6,653 nt of DNA from an uncultured Sutterella sp. (GTDB lineage: Bacteria > Pseudomonadota > Gammaproteobacteria > Burkholderiales > Burkholderiaceae_F). Below, in pieces: positions 1 through 6,328 of this stretch. The stretch spans positions 1-6,653 of the forward strand of contig CAKQON010000084.1 in assembly GCA_934255515.1 (NCBI GenBank), given 5' to 3'. A program made the position numbers and the translations under genes. Below the pieces are notes generated by a model, which ran no database searches, had not been told where the DNA came from, and saw only the letters and a program-made list of their open reading frames with translations. The stretch's first letter is position 1. The number at the start of each line of letters is the position of its first letter.

Positions 1-69
1 CTCCTGCGAATATCGCATGTTTTGCCACTCCATGAAAGGTTGAAGGGGTGGCGAAAGTTAGTATGACAT

Positions 70-558
70 CTAATGGCGCTCCCCTGTCAGTTCCTGCGTG
101 AAGAAGTCCGAATACCAAGCGTCGCTGTAGGGAGCGCGAGAAAAGAGCATCTGTTCCCGCATCTCATCTTGAAAGAGTTGCGCCGTGCAACTCTTCTCAC
201 GAATGCTGTACATCGCGAAATCCATGGCCGCATTCGCGTACTGAGGGCCAAAAGTCTCCTGCAAGTCAGGGTACAAGCCCTTTTTCCACCCGATGCTCAA
301 GCAAAGGGCGTAAAGCCCGACATGAACTTTATGGAGAGTAGCCGTGTCAGCCCCGTAGTACTGCCGCCAGAGCTCAGGGAATTTGCTTCTGAAGTTGTCA
401 TTGGGAATCATCGTCGTCTCACTAGTGGCAGCGCCGATGATCATCCTGCGACGTTTACCGTCTTGAACTCGATAGAGCGAAACCTTCATGTCCCAATGGT
501 TGAGCTTTGCATCCGTCGGGATGGGAATTTCTTTTAGATTGCGGTAAATATGACCCAT
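70..558 (-). CDS. Truncated transposase-like protein (probable IS remnant, N-terminal part only)
   Basis: The ORF encodes 162 residues, beginning MGHIYRNLKEIPIP. It resembles the N-terminal region of DDE transposases of the IS4/IS1634-like type seen in gut bacteria, including a W-R-Q-Y-Y-G stretch (about 64-69), the block QYANAAMDFAMYS (about 106-118) and a C-terminal DAWYSDFF. This resemblance is from memory, not from a search. Such transposases usually run to 400 residues or more. Here the frame ends at TAG (72..70 on the minus strand) and the same frame meets TAA three codons later, so no catalytic DDE core is present. No clear Shine-Dalgarno precedes the ATG, but a good promoter lies about 40 bases upstream. 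The sequence is visibly less GC-rich than the genes to the right, which fits a transferred element. Alternative: a small standalone hypothetical protein. Confidence 0.5.
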   Translation of the reverse strand: MGHIYRNLKEIPIPTDAKLNHWDMKVSLYRVQDGKRRRMIIGAATSETTMIPNDNFRSKFPELWRQYYGADTATLHKVHVGLYALCLSIGWKKGLYPDLQETFGPQYANAAMDFAMYSIREKSCTAQLFQDEMREQMLFSRAPYSDAWYSDFFTQELTGERH

Positions 559-596
559 GACAATTCAGAAAGATATACGTGCGTGTTTACTGAATA

Positions 597-625
597 AACA
601 TAGCGTTTAAATTTCCGAATTTCAA
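597..625 (-). promoter_or_regulatory. Sigma70-like promoter for the leftward transposase fragment
   Basis: On the minus strand, TTGAAA (625..620, five of six to TTGACA) is followed after exactly 17 bases by TATGTT (602..597, four of six to TATAAT). The position suits a transcript starting about 30 bases before the ATG at 558. Inference from sequence match only. Confidence 0.45.
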
Positions 626-635
626 GCTAAAAATA

Positions 636-670
636 AAGGCAATCTGCCCTGTCTACCAGCAGATTGCCTT
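636..670 (-). terminator. Leftward intrinsic terminator hairpin upstream of the transposase fragment
   Basis: A perfect 12-bp stem (AAGGCAATCTGC at 636-647 with its complement at 659-670) encloses an 11-base loop. Read leftward, the stem is followed by TATTTTTAG, a U-rich tract. Read rightward, it is followed by GTCAACAAAT, which is not U-rich, so termination should be mainly leftward. It sits immediately outside the transposase promoter, so it would block read-through from the right into the transposase, as many insertion sequences do. Confidence 0.55.
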
Positions 671-890
671 GTCAACAAATACGTAGCAAAAGGAGTTTTT
701 CAAGAGAGGCTGTACTGTTCCTATGGAAATTCAGGGCAAAATATTGCGAATTACCGAATCAACAGACGCCTGAAAAAACAAAATTCGATTCACGCAAAAT
801 GCCATAATGGATTCAAAGAGAGGGGCGGCCGGCCGGCCCGCTCCTCCCCTTCCGGATTCCGGACGAAAAATCCATAAAAAGGAGGCATCC
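671..890 (+). other. Non-coding leader region before the Usp cluster
   Basis: No convincing gene lies here. Together with the promoter and hairpin just to its left it makes up the 332-base gap between the transposase fragment and the first Usp gene. The left part is AT-rich. A possible minus-10 hexamer CATAAT lies at 803-808, but no matching minus-35 is visible, so the operon promoter remains unplaced. From 822 the sequence becomes very GC-rich: three consecutive GGCC units (827-838) form a self-complementary run that can fold with CCGC at 838-841. TCCGG-ATT-CCGGA (851-863) makes a small 5-bp hairpin shortly before the Shine-Dalgarno. A structured 5' leader is plausible but not demonstrated. 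Confidence 0.4.
881..885 (+). promoter_or_regulatory. Ribosome binding site that fixes the start of the first Usp gene
   Basis: GGAGG, within AAAGGAGG, lies 5 bases before ATG at 891. An in-frame ATG at 807 would add 28 residues, but that extension is low-complexity, overlaps the GC palindrome and has no comparable Shine-Dalgarno. Starting at 891 gives MRVLIPVDGS, which matches the starts of the three sister proteins. Confidence 0.8.
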
Positions 891-1793
891 ATGCGTGTGC
901 TTATTCCCGTAGACGGCAGCGTTTCCTGCCGCAACGCTCTTGACCTTCTTGCCGCGCGTGCATGCCGCATGCAGGTGAGGCCTGAAGTCTCTCTCATCAA
1001 CGTCCAGCACCCGGTTCCGATGGGCATCATGACGCAGTTCGGCCTCGACGCCGTCCGCGCCGCCGCCGAAAAGGAAGCAAAGGGCATCTTCTCGGACCTT
1101 GAGAGCAGCATCGCCGTCAGGGAACTTAATCCCGAGGAAAAGATCGGATTCGGCATTCCCGGCGAAGTCATTTCGAAGGAAGCTGAGGACGAAGACTGCG
1201 ACCTCATCATCATGGGCGCGCGCGGGATTTCGCCCGCGAAGAGCTTCTTCCTCGGGTCGGTCTCGAGAAACGTGCTCGCCAACACGATGAAGCCCGTTCT
1301 TCTCGCCCGCGGGGAGTCCCTCCCCGACCGCGAGAACCTGAGGCTCGTGCTTGCCGTCGACGGCTCCAACTACGGCGCCGCAGCCGCGAAGTTCATCTCC
1401 GAAAACCCGGGCTTCTTCGGACCCGCGCCTGAGGTGAAGGTCGTGAGCGTCATGCGCGACTATTCAGACCTCACGCGCGCCGGCGTCACCGAATACGAAC
1501 CCATTCTTCGCGACACGCGCGACCGTTGCGAAGCGGAAAACACGCGCCTCTGGGAAGAAGCGACGGAACCCGTCCTCGACATTCTCAAGGAGGCCGACAT
1601 TGAAGCCGAAGCCGTCCGTCTGACGGGGAGCCCTGCCGAAGAGATCACGAAGTACGCGAAGAACCACGCCGACATGATCGTCATGGGCTCGCACGGCTGG
1701 GGCCGCTTCAAGTCCGCGGTGCTCGGCTCCACGGCGACGAAGATCGGAGCCCTTACGCACCTTCCGGTGCTCCTCATCCGCATTGAGGACTGA
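891..1793 (+). CDS. Universal stress protein, tandem Usp domains (copy 1)
   Basis: This 300-residue protein has two Usp (UspA-type, PF00582) domains, roughly residues 1-140 and 149-298, the same plan and size as E. coli UspE. Each domain opens with a beta strand ending in V-D-G-S (D8 and D157) and carries an intact nucleotide-binding signature G-x2-G-x9-G-S: G109/G112/G122-S123 in domain 1 and G266/G269/G279-S280 in domain 2. By family knowledge such domains bind ATP or a related nucleotide, act in the cytosol, and help survival in starvation, oxidative stress or growth arrest, with no known enzymatic product. No signal peptide or membrane segment is seen. Domain 1 carries the distinctive run SPAKSFFLGSVS, shared with copies 2 and 3. 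It is the first gene of a four-gene array, 100 bases before copy 2. The ligand cannot be told from sequence. Confidence 0.93.
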   Translation: MRVLIPVDGSVSCRNALDLLAARACRMQVRPEVSLINVQHPVPMGIMTQFGLDAVRAAAEKEAKGIFSDLESSIAVRELNPEEKIGFGIPGEVISKEAEDEDCDLIIMGARGISPAKSFFLGSVSRNVLANTMKPVLLARGESLPDRENLRLVLAVDGSNYGAAAAKFISENPGFFGPAPEVKVVSVMRDYSDLTRAGVTEYEPILRDTRDRCEAENTRLWEEATEPVLDILKEADIEAEAVRLTGSPAEEITKYAKNHADMIVMGSHGWGRFKSAVLGSTATKIGALTHLPVLLIRIED

Positions 1794-1842
1794 GGCTGCG
1801 CCCTTCTCCCCGAAGGGAGTCTTCCTCAGAATCAATAATCCC

Positions 1843-1869
1843 CCGGGAGGCGCCCCAAGCGCCTCCCGG
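1843..1869 (+). promoter_or_regulatory. GC-rich intercistronic hairpin between Usp copies 1 and 2
   Basis: A perfect 11-bp stem (CCGGGAGGCGC at 1843-1853, complement at 1859-1869) has a 5-base loop CCCAA. It is followed by AGGGAAAAACA, so there is no U-tract and it is not a canonical intrinsic terminator in either direction. A weaker 6-bp hairpin (CCCTTC/GAAGGG, 1801-1817) lies just after the stop of copy 1. A likely role is an mRNA stability or processing element, or partial attenuation, separating copy 1 from copies 2-4. The Shine-Dalgarno of copy 2 lies outside the stem. Confidence 0.5.
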
Positions 1870-1881
1870 AGGGAAAAACAA

Positions 1882-1887
1882 GAGAGG
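1882..1887 (+). promoter_or_regulatory. Ribosome binding site choosing between two ATGs of Usp copy 2
   Basis: GAGAGG directly abuts ATG at 1888 and lies 6 bases before the second in-frame ATG at 1894. Only the second has a workable spacing, and it yields MRVIIPVDGS, aligned with its sisters. The further upstream ATG at 1783, inside copy 1, would translate the hairpin region and is rejected. Confidence 0.7.
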
Positions 1888-1893
1888 ATGAAT

Positions 1894-2796
1894 ATGAGAG
1901 TCATCATTCCAGTCGACGGCAGCGCCTCCTCTTCTGAAGCGATCCGATTCATCGGCGAACGCGCCCGGTACATGAGCGAAAAGCCCGTGCCCGAGCTTAT
2001 TTACGTCGAGCCGCCCATTCCCGACGACGTGATCGACCGCATCGACATCGACGCGCTCCGGCGGGCCTATGAGGCTTCCGCGAAGCAGAAAGCCGCCGGG
2101 AGCGAAGCGATCGCCCGCGCCGCAGGGCTTGCGTCCGAGACCAAAGTGCTCGAAGGCGACTGCGGTCCGACGATTGCGCGCGAGGCGAAAGCCTTCCGCG
2201 CCGGCCTCATTGCCATGGGCTCGCGCGGGCGCTCCCCCGCGAAGAGCTTCTTCCTGGGTTCCGTTTCACGAAGCGTGATCGAGCATGCCGGCCTCCCCGT
2301 CCTGCTCGTGCGCGAAAAGGGTCTCCCCGAACGCGAGAGCCTGAGGATTCTCCTCGCGGTCGACGGGTCTGAATACGGCGGGAAGGCCGCAAGCTTCATC
2401 GTTGAAAATGCGGCGCTCTTTGGTCCCCGGCCTACCGTCGACGTGATTTTCGTCACGCTCGACTATGCCGGCATCGCCCGCGACGAAGTCGATTTCATCG
2501 CGCCCGAAAGCGCCCGCGCCTACCTTGAAAATGAGGCTGAGGGCGATTGGGGAAAGGCGGTAAAGCCTGTGGTCGACATCCTCGCCTCGGCCGGCATTGA
2601 AGCGAAGCCCGTGAAGCGCGCCGGCGACCCCGCAGGGGAAATTGCCCGGTACGCCGCAGAGAATGCCGACCTGATCGTCATGGGGTCCCACGGCTGGGGA
2701 CGCCTCAAATCCGCCGTCCTCGGCTCAACCGCCACCAAAGTGGGCGCCCTCACGCAAACCCCCGTGCTTCTCGTGCCTGCATGCGACGCCTCGTAA
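1894..2796 (+). CDS. Universal stress protein, tandem Usp domains (copy 2)
   Basis: The protein has 300 residues in two Usp domains, about 1-140 and 150-296. The nucleotide-binding signature is intact in both: G109/G112/G122-S123 within MGSRGRSPAKSFFLGSVS, and G264/G267/G277-S278 within MGSHGWGRLKSAVLGSTA. The loop aspartates D8 and D158 are present. It is very like copy 3 over most of its length, sharing I-R-F-I-G-E-R-A, the Cys90 motif G-(D/E)-C-G-P and the domain linker R-E-K-G-L-P-E-R. This points to a recent duplication. A soluble cytosolic stress protein is expected. The gap to copy 3 is only 44 bases and has no terminator, so co-transcription is likely. The C-terminus VPACDAS differs from the usual V-x-R ending of the final strand. 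Specific stress and ligand unknown. Confidence 0.93.
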   Translation: MRVIIPVDGSASSSEAIRFIGERARYMSEKPVPELIYVEPPIPDDVIDRIDIDALRRAYEASAKQKAAGSEAIARAAGLASETKVLEGDCGPTIAREAKAFRAGLIAMGSRGRSPAKSFFLGSVSRSVIEHAGLPVLLVREKGLPERESLRILLAVDGSEYGGKAASFIVENAALFGPRPTVDVIFVTLDYAGIARDEVDFIAPESARAYLENEAEGDWGKAVKPVVDILASAGIEAKPVKRAGDPAGEIARYAAENADLIVMGSHGWGRLKSAVLGSTATKVGALTQTPVLLVPACDAS

Positions 2797-2840
2797 GCGC
2801 TTCCATCGGCATCAAATTCGAAAAAAAAGGAATTCATCTC

Positions 2841-3749
2841 ATGAGAATCATCATTCCGAGCGACGGCAGCGCCTCCTGCCGCGAAGCCATTCGTTTCATC
2901 GGCGAACGAGCGAAGTTCATGCGCGAAAAACCCGTCGTCGAACTTGCGAACGTGCAGTACGCGATTCCGGAGAGCATCATCGACCGCTTTGGTCTCGAAG
3001 CCGTCTGCGCCGTTTATGAAGCTGAAGGCCGCGCGCAGCTCGCCGCATGCACGAAGACCGCGGAACGCGCGGGCCTCTCCGTCGAAACCCGGGTTCTTTA
3101 CGGCGAATGCGGGCCGTCGCTCGCGCGAGAGGCGCAGGTTTTCCGCGCCGACCTCATTGCCATGGGCTCCCGCGGGCTCTCCCCGGCGAAGAGCTTCTTC
3201 CTCGGCTCCGTCTCGAGAAGCGTGCTGGAGCACTCCTCGCTTCCGGTTCTCCTCGTACGCGAAAAGGGGCTCCCCGAGCGCGAGAACATGCGGATTTCGC
3301 TCGCGGCCGACGGCTCCGACTACGGCGAGGCGGCGGCGAACTTCATTGCCGAACATCTCGACCTCTTCGGGCCCGGCCTCACCGTCGACGTAATCAGCAT
3401 CGCGCCCGACTACGTGAGCCTTGCAAAGAACGAGATCGACGGCGTCTCGCCTGCGAGCTCGAAGGAATTCTTCGAAAAGGAATCCCAGAGCGCCTGGGAG
3501 AATGCCGTGAGCCCGGTCCTCGCCACGCTGACGGCGGCAGGCATCGACGCCCGGCCCGTAAAGCGCGAGGGCGATCCGGCCGAGGCGATTTCTGCCTATG
3601 CCAATGAAAACGCAGACATCGTCGTGATGGGCTCGCACGGCTACGGGCGCTTCAAGTCCGCCGTTCTCGGCTCGACCGCGGCCCGCGTGGGGGCGCTCTC
3701 CGAAATTCCGGTGCTCGTGATCCGCCTCCCCGAGGATCTGCAGATCTGA
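2841..3749 (+). CDS. Universal stress protein, tandem Usp domains (copy 3)
   Basis: The protein has 302 residues in two Usp domains, about 1-140 and 150-295. The start at 2841 is supported by AAGGA (2827-2831) 9 bases upstream and by the shared opening MRIIIPSDGS. An in-frame ATG at 2781, inside copy 2, is rejected. Both signatures are complete: G109/G112/G122-S123 and G264/G267/G277-S278. Two positions next to the loop aspartates deviate: Ser7 replaces the usual Val before D8, and Ala157 replaces Val before D158. The aspartates themselves are kept, so nucleotide binding should be possible. Cys13, Cys56, Cys70 and Cys90 lie in domain 1, while domain 2 has no cysteine. The gene lies 44 bases after copy 2 and 36 bases before copy 4, consistent with one transcript. 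Its role is inferred from the family only. Confidence 0.93.
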   Translation: MRIIIPSDGSASCREAIRFIGERAKFMREKPVVELANVQYAIPESIIDRFGLEAVCAVYEAEGRAQLAACTKTAERAGLSVETRVLYGECGPSLAREAQVFRADLIAMGSRGLSPAKSFFLGSVSRSVLEHSSLPVLLVREKGLPERENMRISLAADGSDYGEAAANFIAEHLDLFGPGLTVDVISIAPDYVSLAKNEIDGVSPASSKEFFEKESQSAWENAVSPVLATLTAAGIDARPVKREGDPAEAISAYANENADIVVMGSHGYGRFKSAVLGSTAARVGALSEIPVLVIRLPEDLQI

Positions 3750-3785
3750 CCTTTTTGAGAACCATCCGTTAGAAAAGAGAAGCTT

Positions 3786-4685
3786 ATGCGCATTCTTGTT
3801 CCCGTTGATGAAAGCAGCCAGAGCACGCGCCTCATCCATTTCCTTCTTGAGCGCGATTCGCTCCTCGGGACCGATCCGGAGATCGAGCTCGTCAACGTCC
3901 AGTACTCCGTGCCGGAATCGCTCATCCGCCTTTTCGGCCTTAATGAGGTCAAAAAGTACTATCAGGATACGGGCGTCAACGTTTTCGAGGATCTCCAGAA
4001 AAAGACGAACTTCCGTTCGAAGCTCCGCACCGCAACGGAACGCGTGATGTACGGCGACGTCGTAAAGATGCTCGCCGAGGAGGCCGAGGCCTCGAAGGCC
4101 GATCTCATCGTCATGGGCGCCCGCGGGCTCAATCCCGTGCAGGGCCTCATCTTCGGCTCGGTCTCGAACGGCCTTCTCGCGAGGACGCACGTGCCGATGC
4201 TCGTGGTCCGCGACGAATCGAAGCTCCCCGAGAAGAAAATGCGCGTCGGCATCCTCGTCGACGGTTCGGCCTACGGCGCGGCAGCCGCCAACTACGTGCT
4301 CGAGCACCTTGAGCTCTTTGGCGAAGACCCCGAGTTCACGGTCGTGCACTGCGCGGAACCCGTGCCCGATCCCATTACGCCCAACCCGGTGAACCCGATG
4401 ATGCCGGTGCTCTCGCGCGAGGAGATCGACGAGGAGCAGCAAACGCGCTTCCTTGAAGCCGTTCAGCCGGTGCTTGATCCCTTTGAGGTGGCGGGCCTCA
4501 ATGTCAAGGCGCAGCTTCTGGTCGGCGAGGCCGACCTCGAACTCCCGCTCTTTGCGAACGGGAACCTCGACCTCATCGTCATGGGCTCTCACGGCCGCGG
4601 AAACTTCACGGCTGCGGTCCTGGGCTCCACCGCCATGCATATTGCGGCGGAAACGAAGGTGCCGATGCTCGTGATCAGGCAGTAA
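3786..4685 (+). CDS. Universal stress protein, tandem Usp domains (copy 4, divergent)
   Basis: The protein has 299 residues in two Usp domains, about 1-143 and 152-298. Signatures are intact: G111/G114/G124-S125 and G267/G270/G280-S281. It is the most diverged copy. The first loop reads V-D-E-S instead of V-D-G-S. The block between the signature glycines of domain 1 is LNPVQGLIF rather than the SPAKSFFL of copies 1-3, and domain 2 carries the more standard G-S-H-G-R-G. Residues 191-209 form a proline-rich stretch (PVPDPITPNPVNPMMP) with no counterpart in the sisters, probably an exposed loop in domain 2. The Shine-Dalgarno is weak (AAGAGA, 3775-3780), so translation may lean on coupling to copy 3. 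It is the last gene before the strong terminator. A soluble stress protein with nucleotide binding is inferred from the family. Confidence 0.92.
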   Translation: MRILVPVDESSQSTRLIHFLLERDSLLGTDPEIELVNVQYSVPESLIRLFGLNEVKKYYQDTGVNVFEDLQKKTNFRSKLRTATERVMYGDVVKMLAEEAEASKADLIVMGARGLNPVQGLIFGSVSNGLLARTHVPMLVVRDESKLPEKKMRVGILVDGSAYGAAAANYVLEHLELFGEDPEFTVVHCAEPVPDPITPNPVNPMMPVLSREEIDEEQQTRFLEAVQPVLDPFEVAGLNVKAQLLVGEADLELPLFANGNLDLIVMGSHGRGNFTAAVLGSTAMHIAAETKVPMLVIRQ

Positions 4686-4707
4686 TTTAGCCCTGACGCA
4701 TCAGACG

Positions 4708-4750
4708 AAGCGGCCCGGAATGCCAGGCGATTCCGGGCCGCTTTCCTTTT
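4708..4750 (+). terminator. Strong intrinsic terminator of the Usp operon
   Basis: A perfect 14-bp stem (AAGCGGCCCGGAAT at 4708-4721, complement at 4730-4743) has an 8-base loop and is followed by TCCTTTT (4744-4750). It begins 22 bases after the stop of the fourth Usp gene. This is the only hairpin in the array with both a long stem and a U-rich tail, which supports a single operon ending here. Confidence 0.85.
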
Positions 4751-4752
4751 CC

Positions 4753-4789
4753 GGCTCCGGGTGCGCCTCAGCGCCGCGCAGCCGGAGCC
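4753..4789 (-). terminator. Hairpin between convergent genes, possible 3' end of the dipeptidase mRNA
   Basis: GGCTCCGG (4753-4760) pairs with CCGGAGCC (4782-4789). After one mismatch a further 5 bp (4762-4766 with 4776-4780) extends the stem. Read leftward it lies 26 bases past the dipeptidase stop but is followed by GGAAAAGGAAAG rather than a U-tract, so it is a weak or Rho-assisted terminator at best, or a 3' stabilising structure. Confidence 0.4.
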
Positions 4790-4815
4790 CTGACCTCAAA
4801 GGAATCTCAAAGCAA

Positions 4816-6321
4816 TCAGTCCTTCTTCGAACGGTTGGCGAAGAAGTTGACCTTCTGGATGTCTTCCGTGCGGACCGTAAAGACCTGGTTCAGTAGATCC
4901 TCAGTCAGCGCTTCCGCATCCGCCATCGCCTGAATGCTGAAGTGGTCGAGATCGGCCTGAGCCTTCTTGGGATCCGTCTTGACGGTCTTCACGTATTCGG
5001 CTTCAAAGGCGGCCTGGCGCTTCGCAAGATCCTTTTCAAAGTCCGCATAGGCCTTCGTCACGATGGGCGCGAGCTTCGGATAGTCCGTCATCACGAGCGT
5101 CTGGAGCTTTCTGAACTTCCAGTAGAGGCTCGAGGAGTCGGCCTTGTCCGTGCCCTCTCCCCAGTGCTTCGGATAGGCGGACATGCCCGAATAGATCGGC
5201 ACGTAGACGGAAAGATCCGCCATGCCCATCGCGAGATAGGTCACTTCGCCGATCGCCTTCGGGAGCCACGGACGAACCTGCATCACGTGCGATTCATACG
5301 TGCGGAAGACGCTGATCGGACGATAGGGTTCGGCGTTGCCCTTGAGACCATTCGTATACGGGTCGTGCGAAGCGAGTTCGCCCGATTCGTAGTGGTTGCG
5401 CAGAATCGTCTTGAGGTCCTCGACCGTCACCTTGCTGTCGGGCGTCGCCCAGACGGGGAAGCTGCGGCCGTCCGTCACCTTCTGATTAAGCGACGGCGTC
5501 AGAATCTTCTGCACCTGCCAGACGCGAGGATCGTTGTAGTCGCGGTCGCGCGCATCGTCGCGCGTATAGGCCTTCGAGAAATTGAATTCCCCGTCCTTCT
5601 TCGGATCGTAGAAGCCGTTCTTCGTCGCCCATTCGACGAGCGTCTTCGAAGCAAGGAAGTCCGGGCTCTTCGGATCGTACTGCTGGAGGCGCCCCTGATT
5701 GCCCGACGCGAAATACTTGTCCTTCGGCGTCCTCTGGGCGAGCCACTGGTGGCCCGTGCCGGTTTCGAAGTACCAGACTTCCTTTTCATCCATCAGGACG
5801 ACGCCGAAGCCTTCGCCCGCACCGATCGTTTCAACGATGTGGCCGAGGAGCTCAACGCCTTCGCGGGCCGTTTTCACGCGCGGCAGAAGAACCTCGGGAA
5901 TATCATCCTCGGTAATGCCGGTAGCTTCGTTATACGGGTCGAGCTTGAGGACATCGTCGCGCGCAAAGATCGATTCCGTGCCGGAGAAGCCCACGCCCGC
6001 CTCGTTGAAGCCCGTGGCGCCGTGCACCTGGGTCTTCCAGTTCGGAACCGTGGTGTAGCGCATGCCGTTCTCGGGGAGCGGATATTCAAAGTTGTTGGCG
6101 CCATGGTGATCCGCCGTGCGGTACATGCCTTTCACGCCTTTCGTCGCCGGATGAATCACGAGGTGCTGGGCCTTGAGCGCAGAGCTGTCGGCAGCGCGGG
6201 CAATCAGGATCGAGCCGTCGGCGGTGGCGCCGGAACCCACCACGACGGTGGTGCAGGCGAGCGCGGAACCGCAGGCAAGAGCGGCTGCGGCTGCGATGGC
6301 GGCGAGCTTGAAATGACGCAT
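4816..6321 (-). CDS. Exported C69-family dipeptidase (PepD/PF03577 type)
   Basis: The protein has 501 residues from ATG at 6321. An ATG 11 codons upstream (6354) is rejected because GAGGAG sits 7 bases before 6321 and the chosen start gives a proper signal peptide. Residues 1-22 are a Sec signal: R2/H3/K5, a hydrophobic core of about 6-16, and an A-L-A cleavage site. The next residue is Cys23, which begins CTTVVVG, the N-terminal nucleophile signature of C69 Ntn-hydrolases. Cleavage after A22 would therefore expose the catalytic cysteine directly. R42-x-x-D45 fits the Arg/Asp pair of the Ntn fold. Other family blocks are GFNEAGVGFSGTES (104-117), EVWYFETGTGHQW (181-193), N208 and RTYESHVMQVRPWLP (340-354). 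By family knowledge it hydrolyses dipeptides, here probably in the periplasm for peptide nutrition. It is transcribed alone, convergent to the Usp operon. Exact substrate unknown. Confidence 0.9.
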   Translation of the reverse strand: MRHFKLAAIAAAAALACGSALACTTVVVGSGATADGSILIARAADSSALKAQHLVIHPATKGVKGMYRTADHHGANNFEYPLPENGMRYTTVPNWKTQVHGATGFNEAGVGFSGTESIFARDDVLKLDPYNEATGITEDDIPEVLLPRVKTAREGVELLGHIVETIGAGEGFGVVLMDEKEVWYFETGTGHQWLAQRTPKDKYFASGNQGRLQQYDPKSPDFLASKTLVEWATKNGFYDPKKDGEFNFSKAYTRDDARDRDYNDPRVWQVQKILTPSLNQKVTDGRSFPVWATPDSKVTVEDLKTILRNHYESGELASHDPYTNGLKGNAEPYRPISVFRTYESHVMQVRPWLPKAIGEVTYLAMGMADLSVYVPIYSGMSAYPKHWGEGTDKADSSSLYWKFRKLQTLVMTDYPKLAPIVTKAYADFEKDLAKRQAAFEAEYVKTVKTDPKKAQADLDHFSIQAMADAEALTEDLLNQVFTVRTEDIQKVNFFANRSKKD

Positions 6322-6328
6322 GGGAATT

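Noticed and set aside
73..537. A 154-codon rightward ORF opposite the transposase fragment
   Set aside because: The leftward reading has a promoter and transposase-like blocks. This one has no Shine-Dalgarno and no recognisable motif.
723..773. A 16-codon ORF (MEIQGKILRITESTDA) in the leader of the Usp operon
   Set aside because: The nearest Shine-Dalgarno-like AGGAG is nearly 30 bases before its ATG, and no regulatory codon run or attenuator structure follows.
807..890. N-terminal extension of Usp copy 1 from the ATG at 807
   Set aside because: The extension is low-complexity, overlaps the GC palindrome and has no Shine-Dalgarno. ATG 891 has AAAGGAGG and matches its sisters.
1099..1290. 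Short alternative-frame ORFs inside the Usp genes
   Set aside because: They are Arg/Ser/Ala-rich out-of-frame readings of GC-rich coding sequence with no start signals. The same holds for similar ones at 2069-2278, 2944-3393, 3047-3607, 3796-4047 and 4453-4674.
1236..3202. The repeated GCGAAGAGCTTCTTCCT block as a dispersed DNA repeat or CRISPR-like array
   Set aside because: The three copies are about 950-1000 bases apart and each lies at the same codons of a paralogous gene, so they are conserved coding sequence.
2520..4640. A 706-codon leftward ORF antisense to Usp copies 2-4
   Set aside because: It lies wholly over three genes with clear Usp motifs and spans their gaps. Its translation is rich in Arg, His, Glu and Gly in a pattern typical of antisense readings of GC-rich codons, and no domain is recognised.
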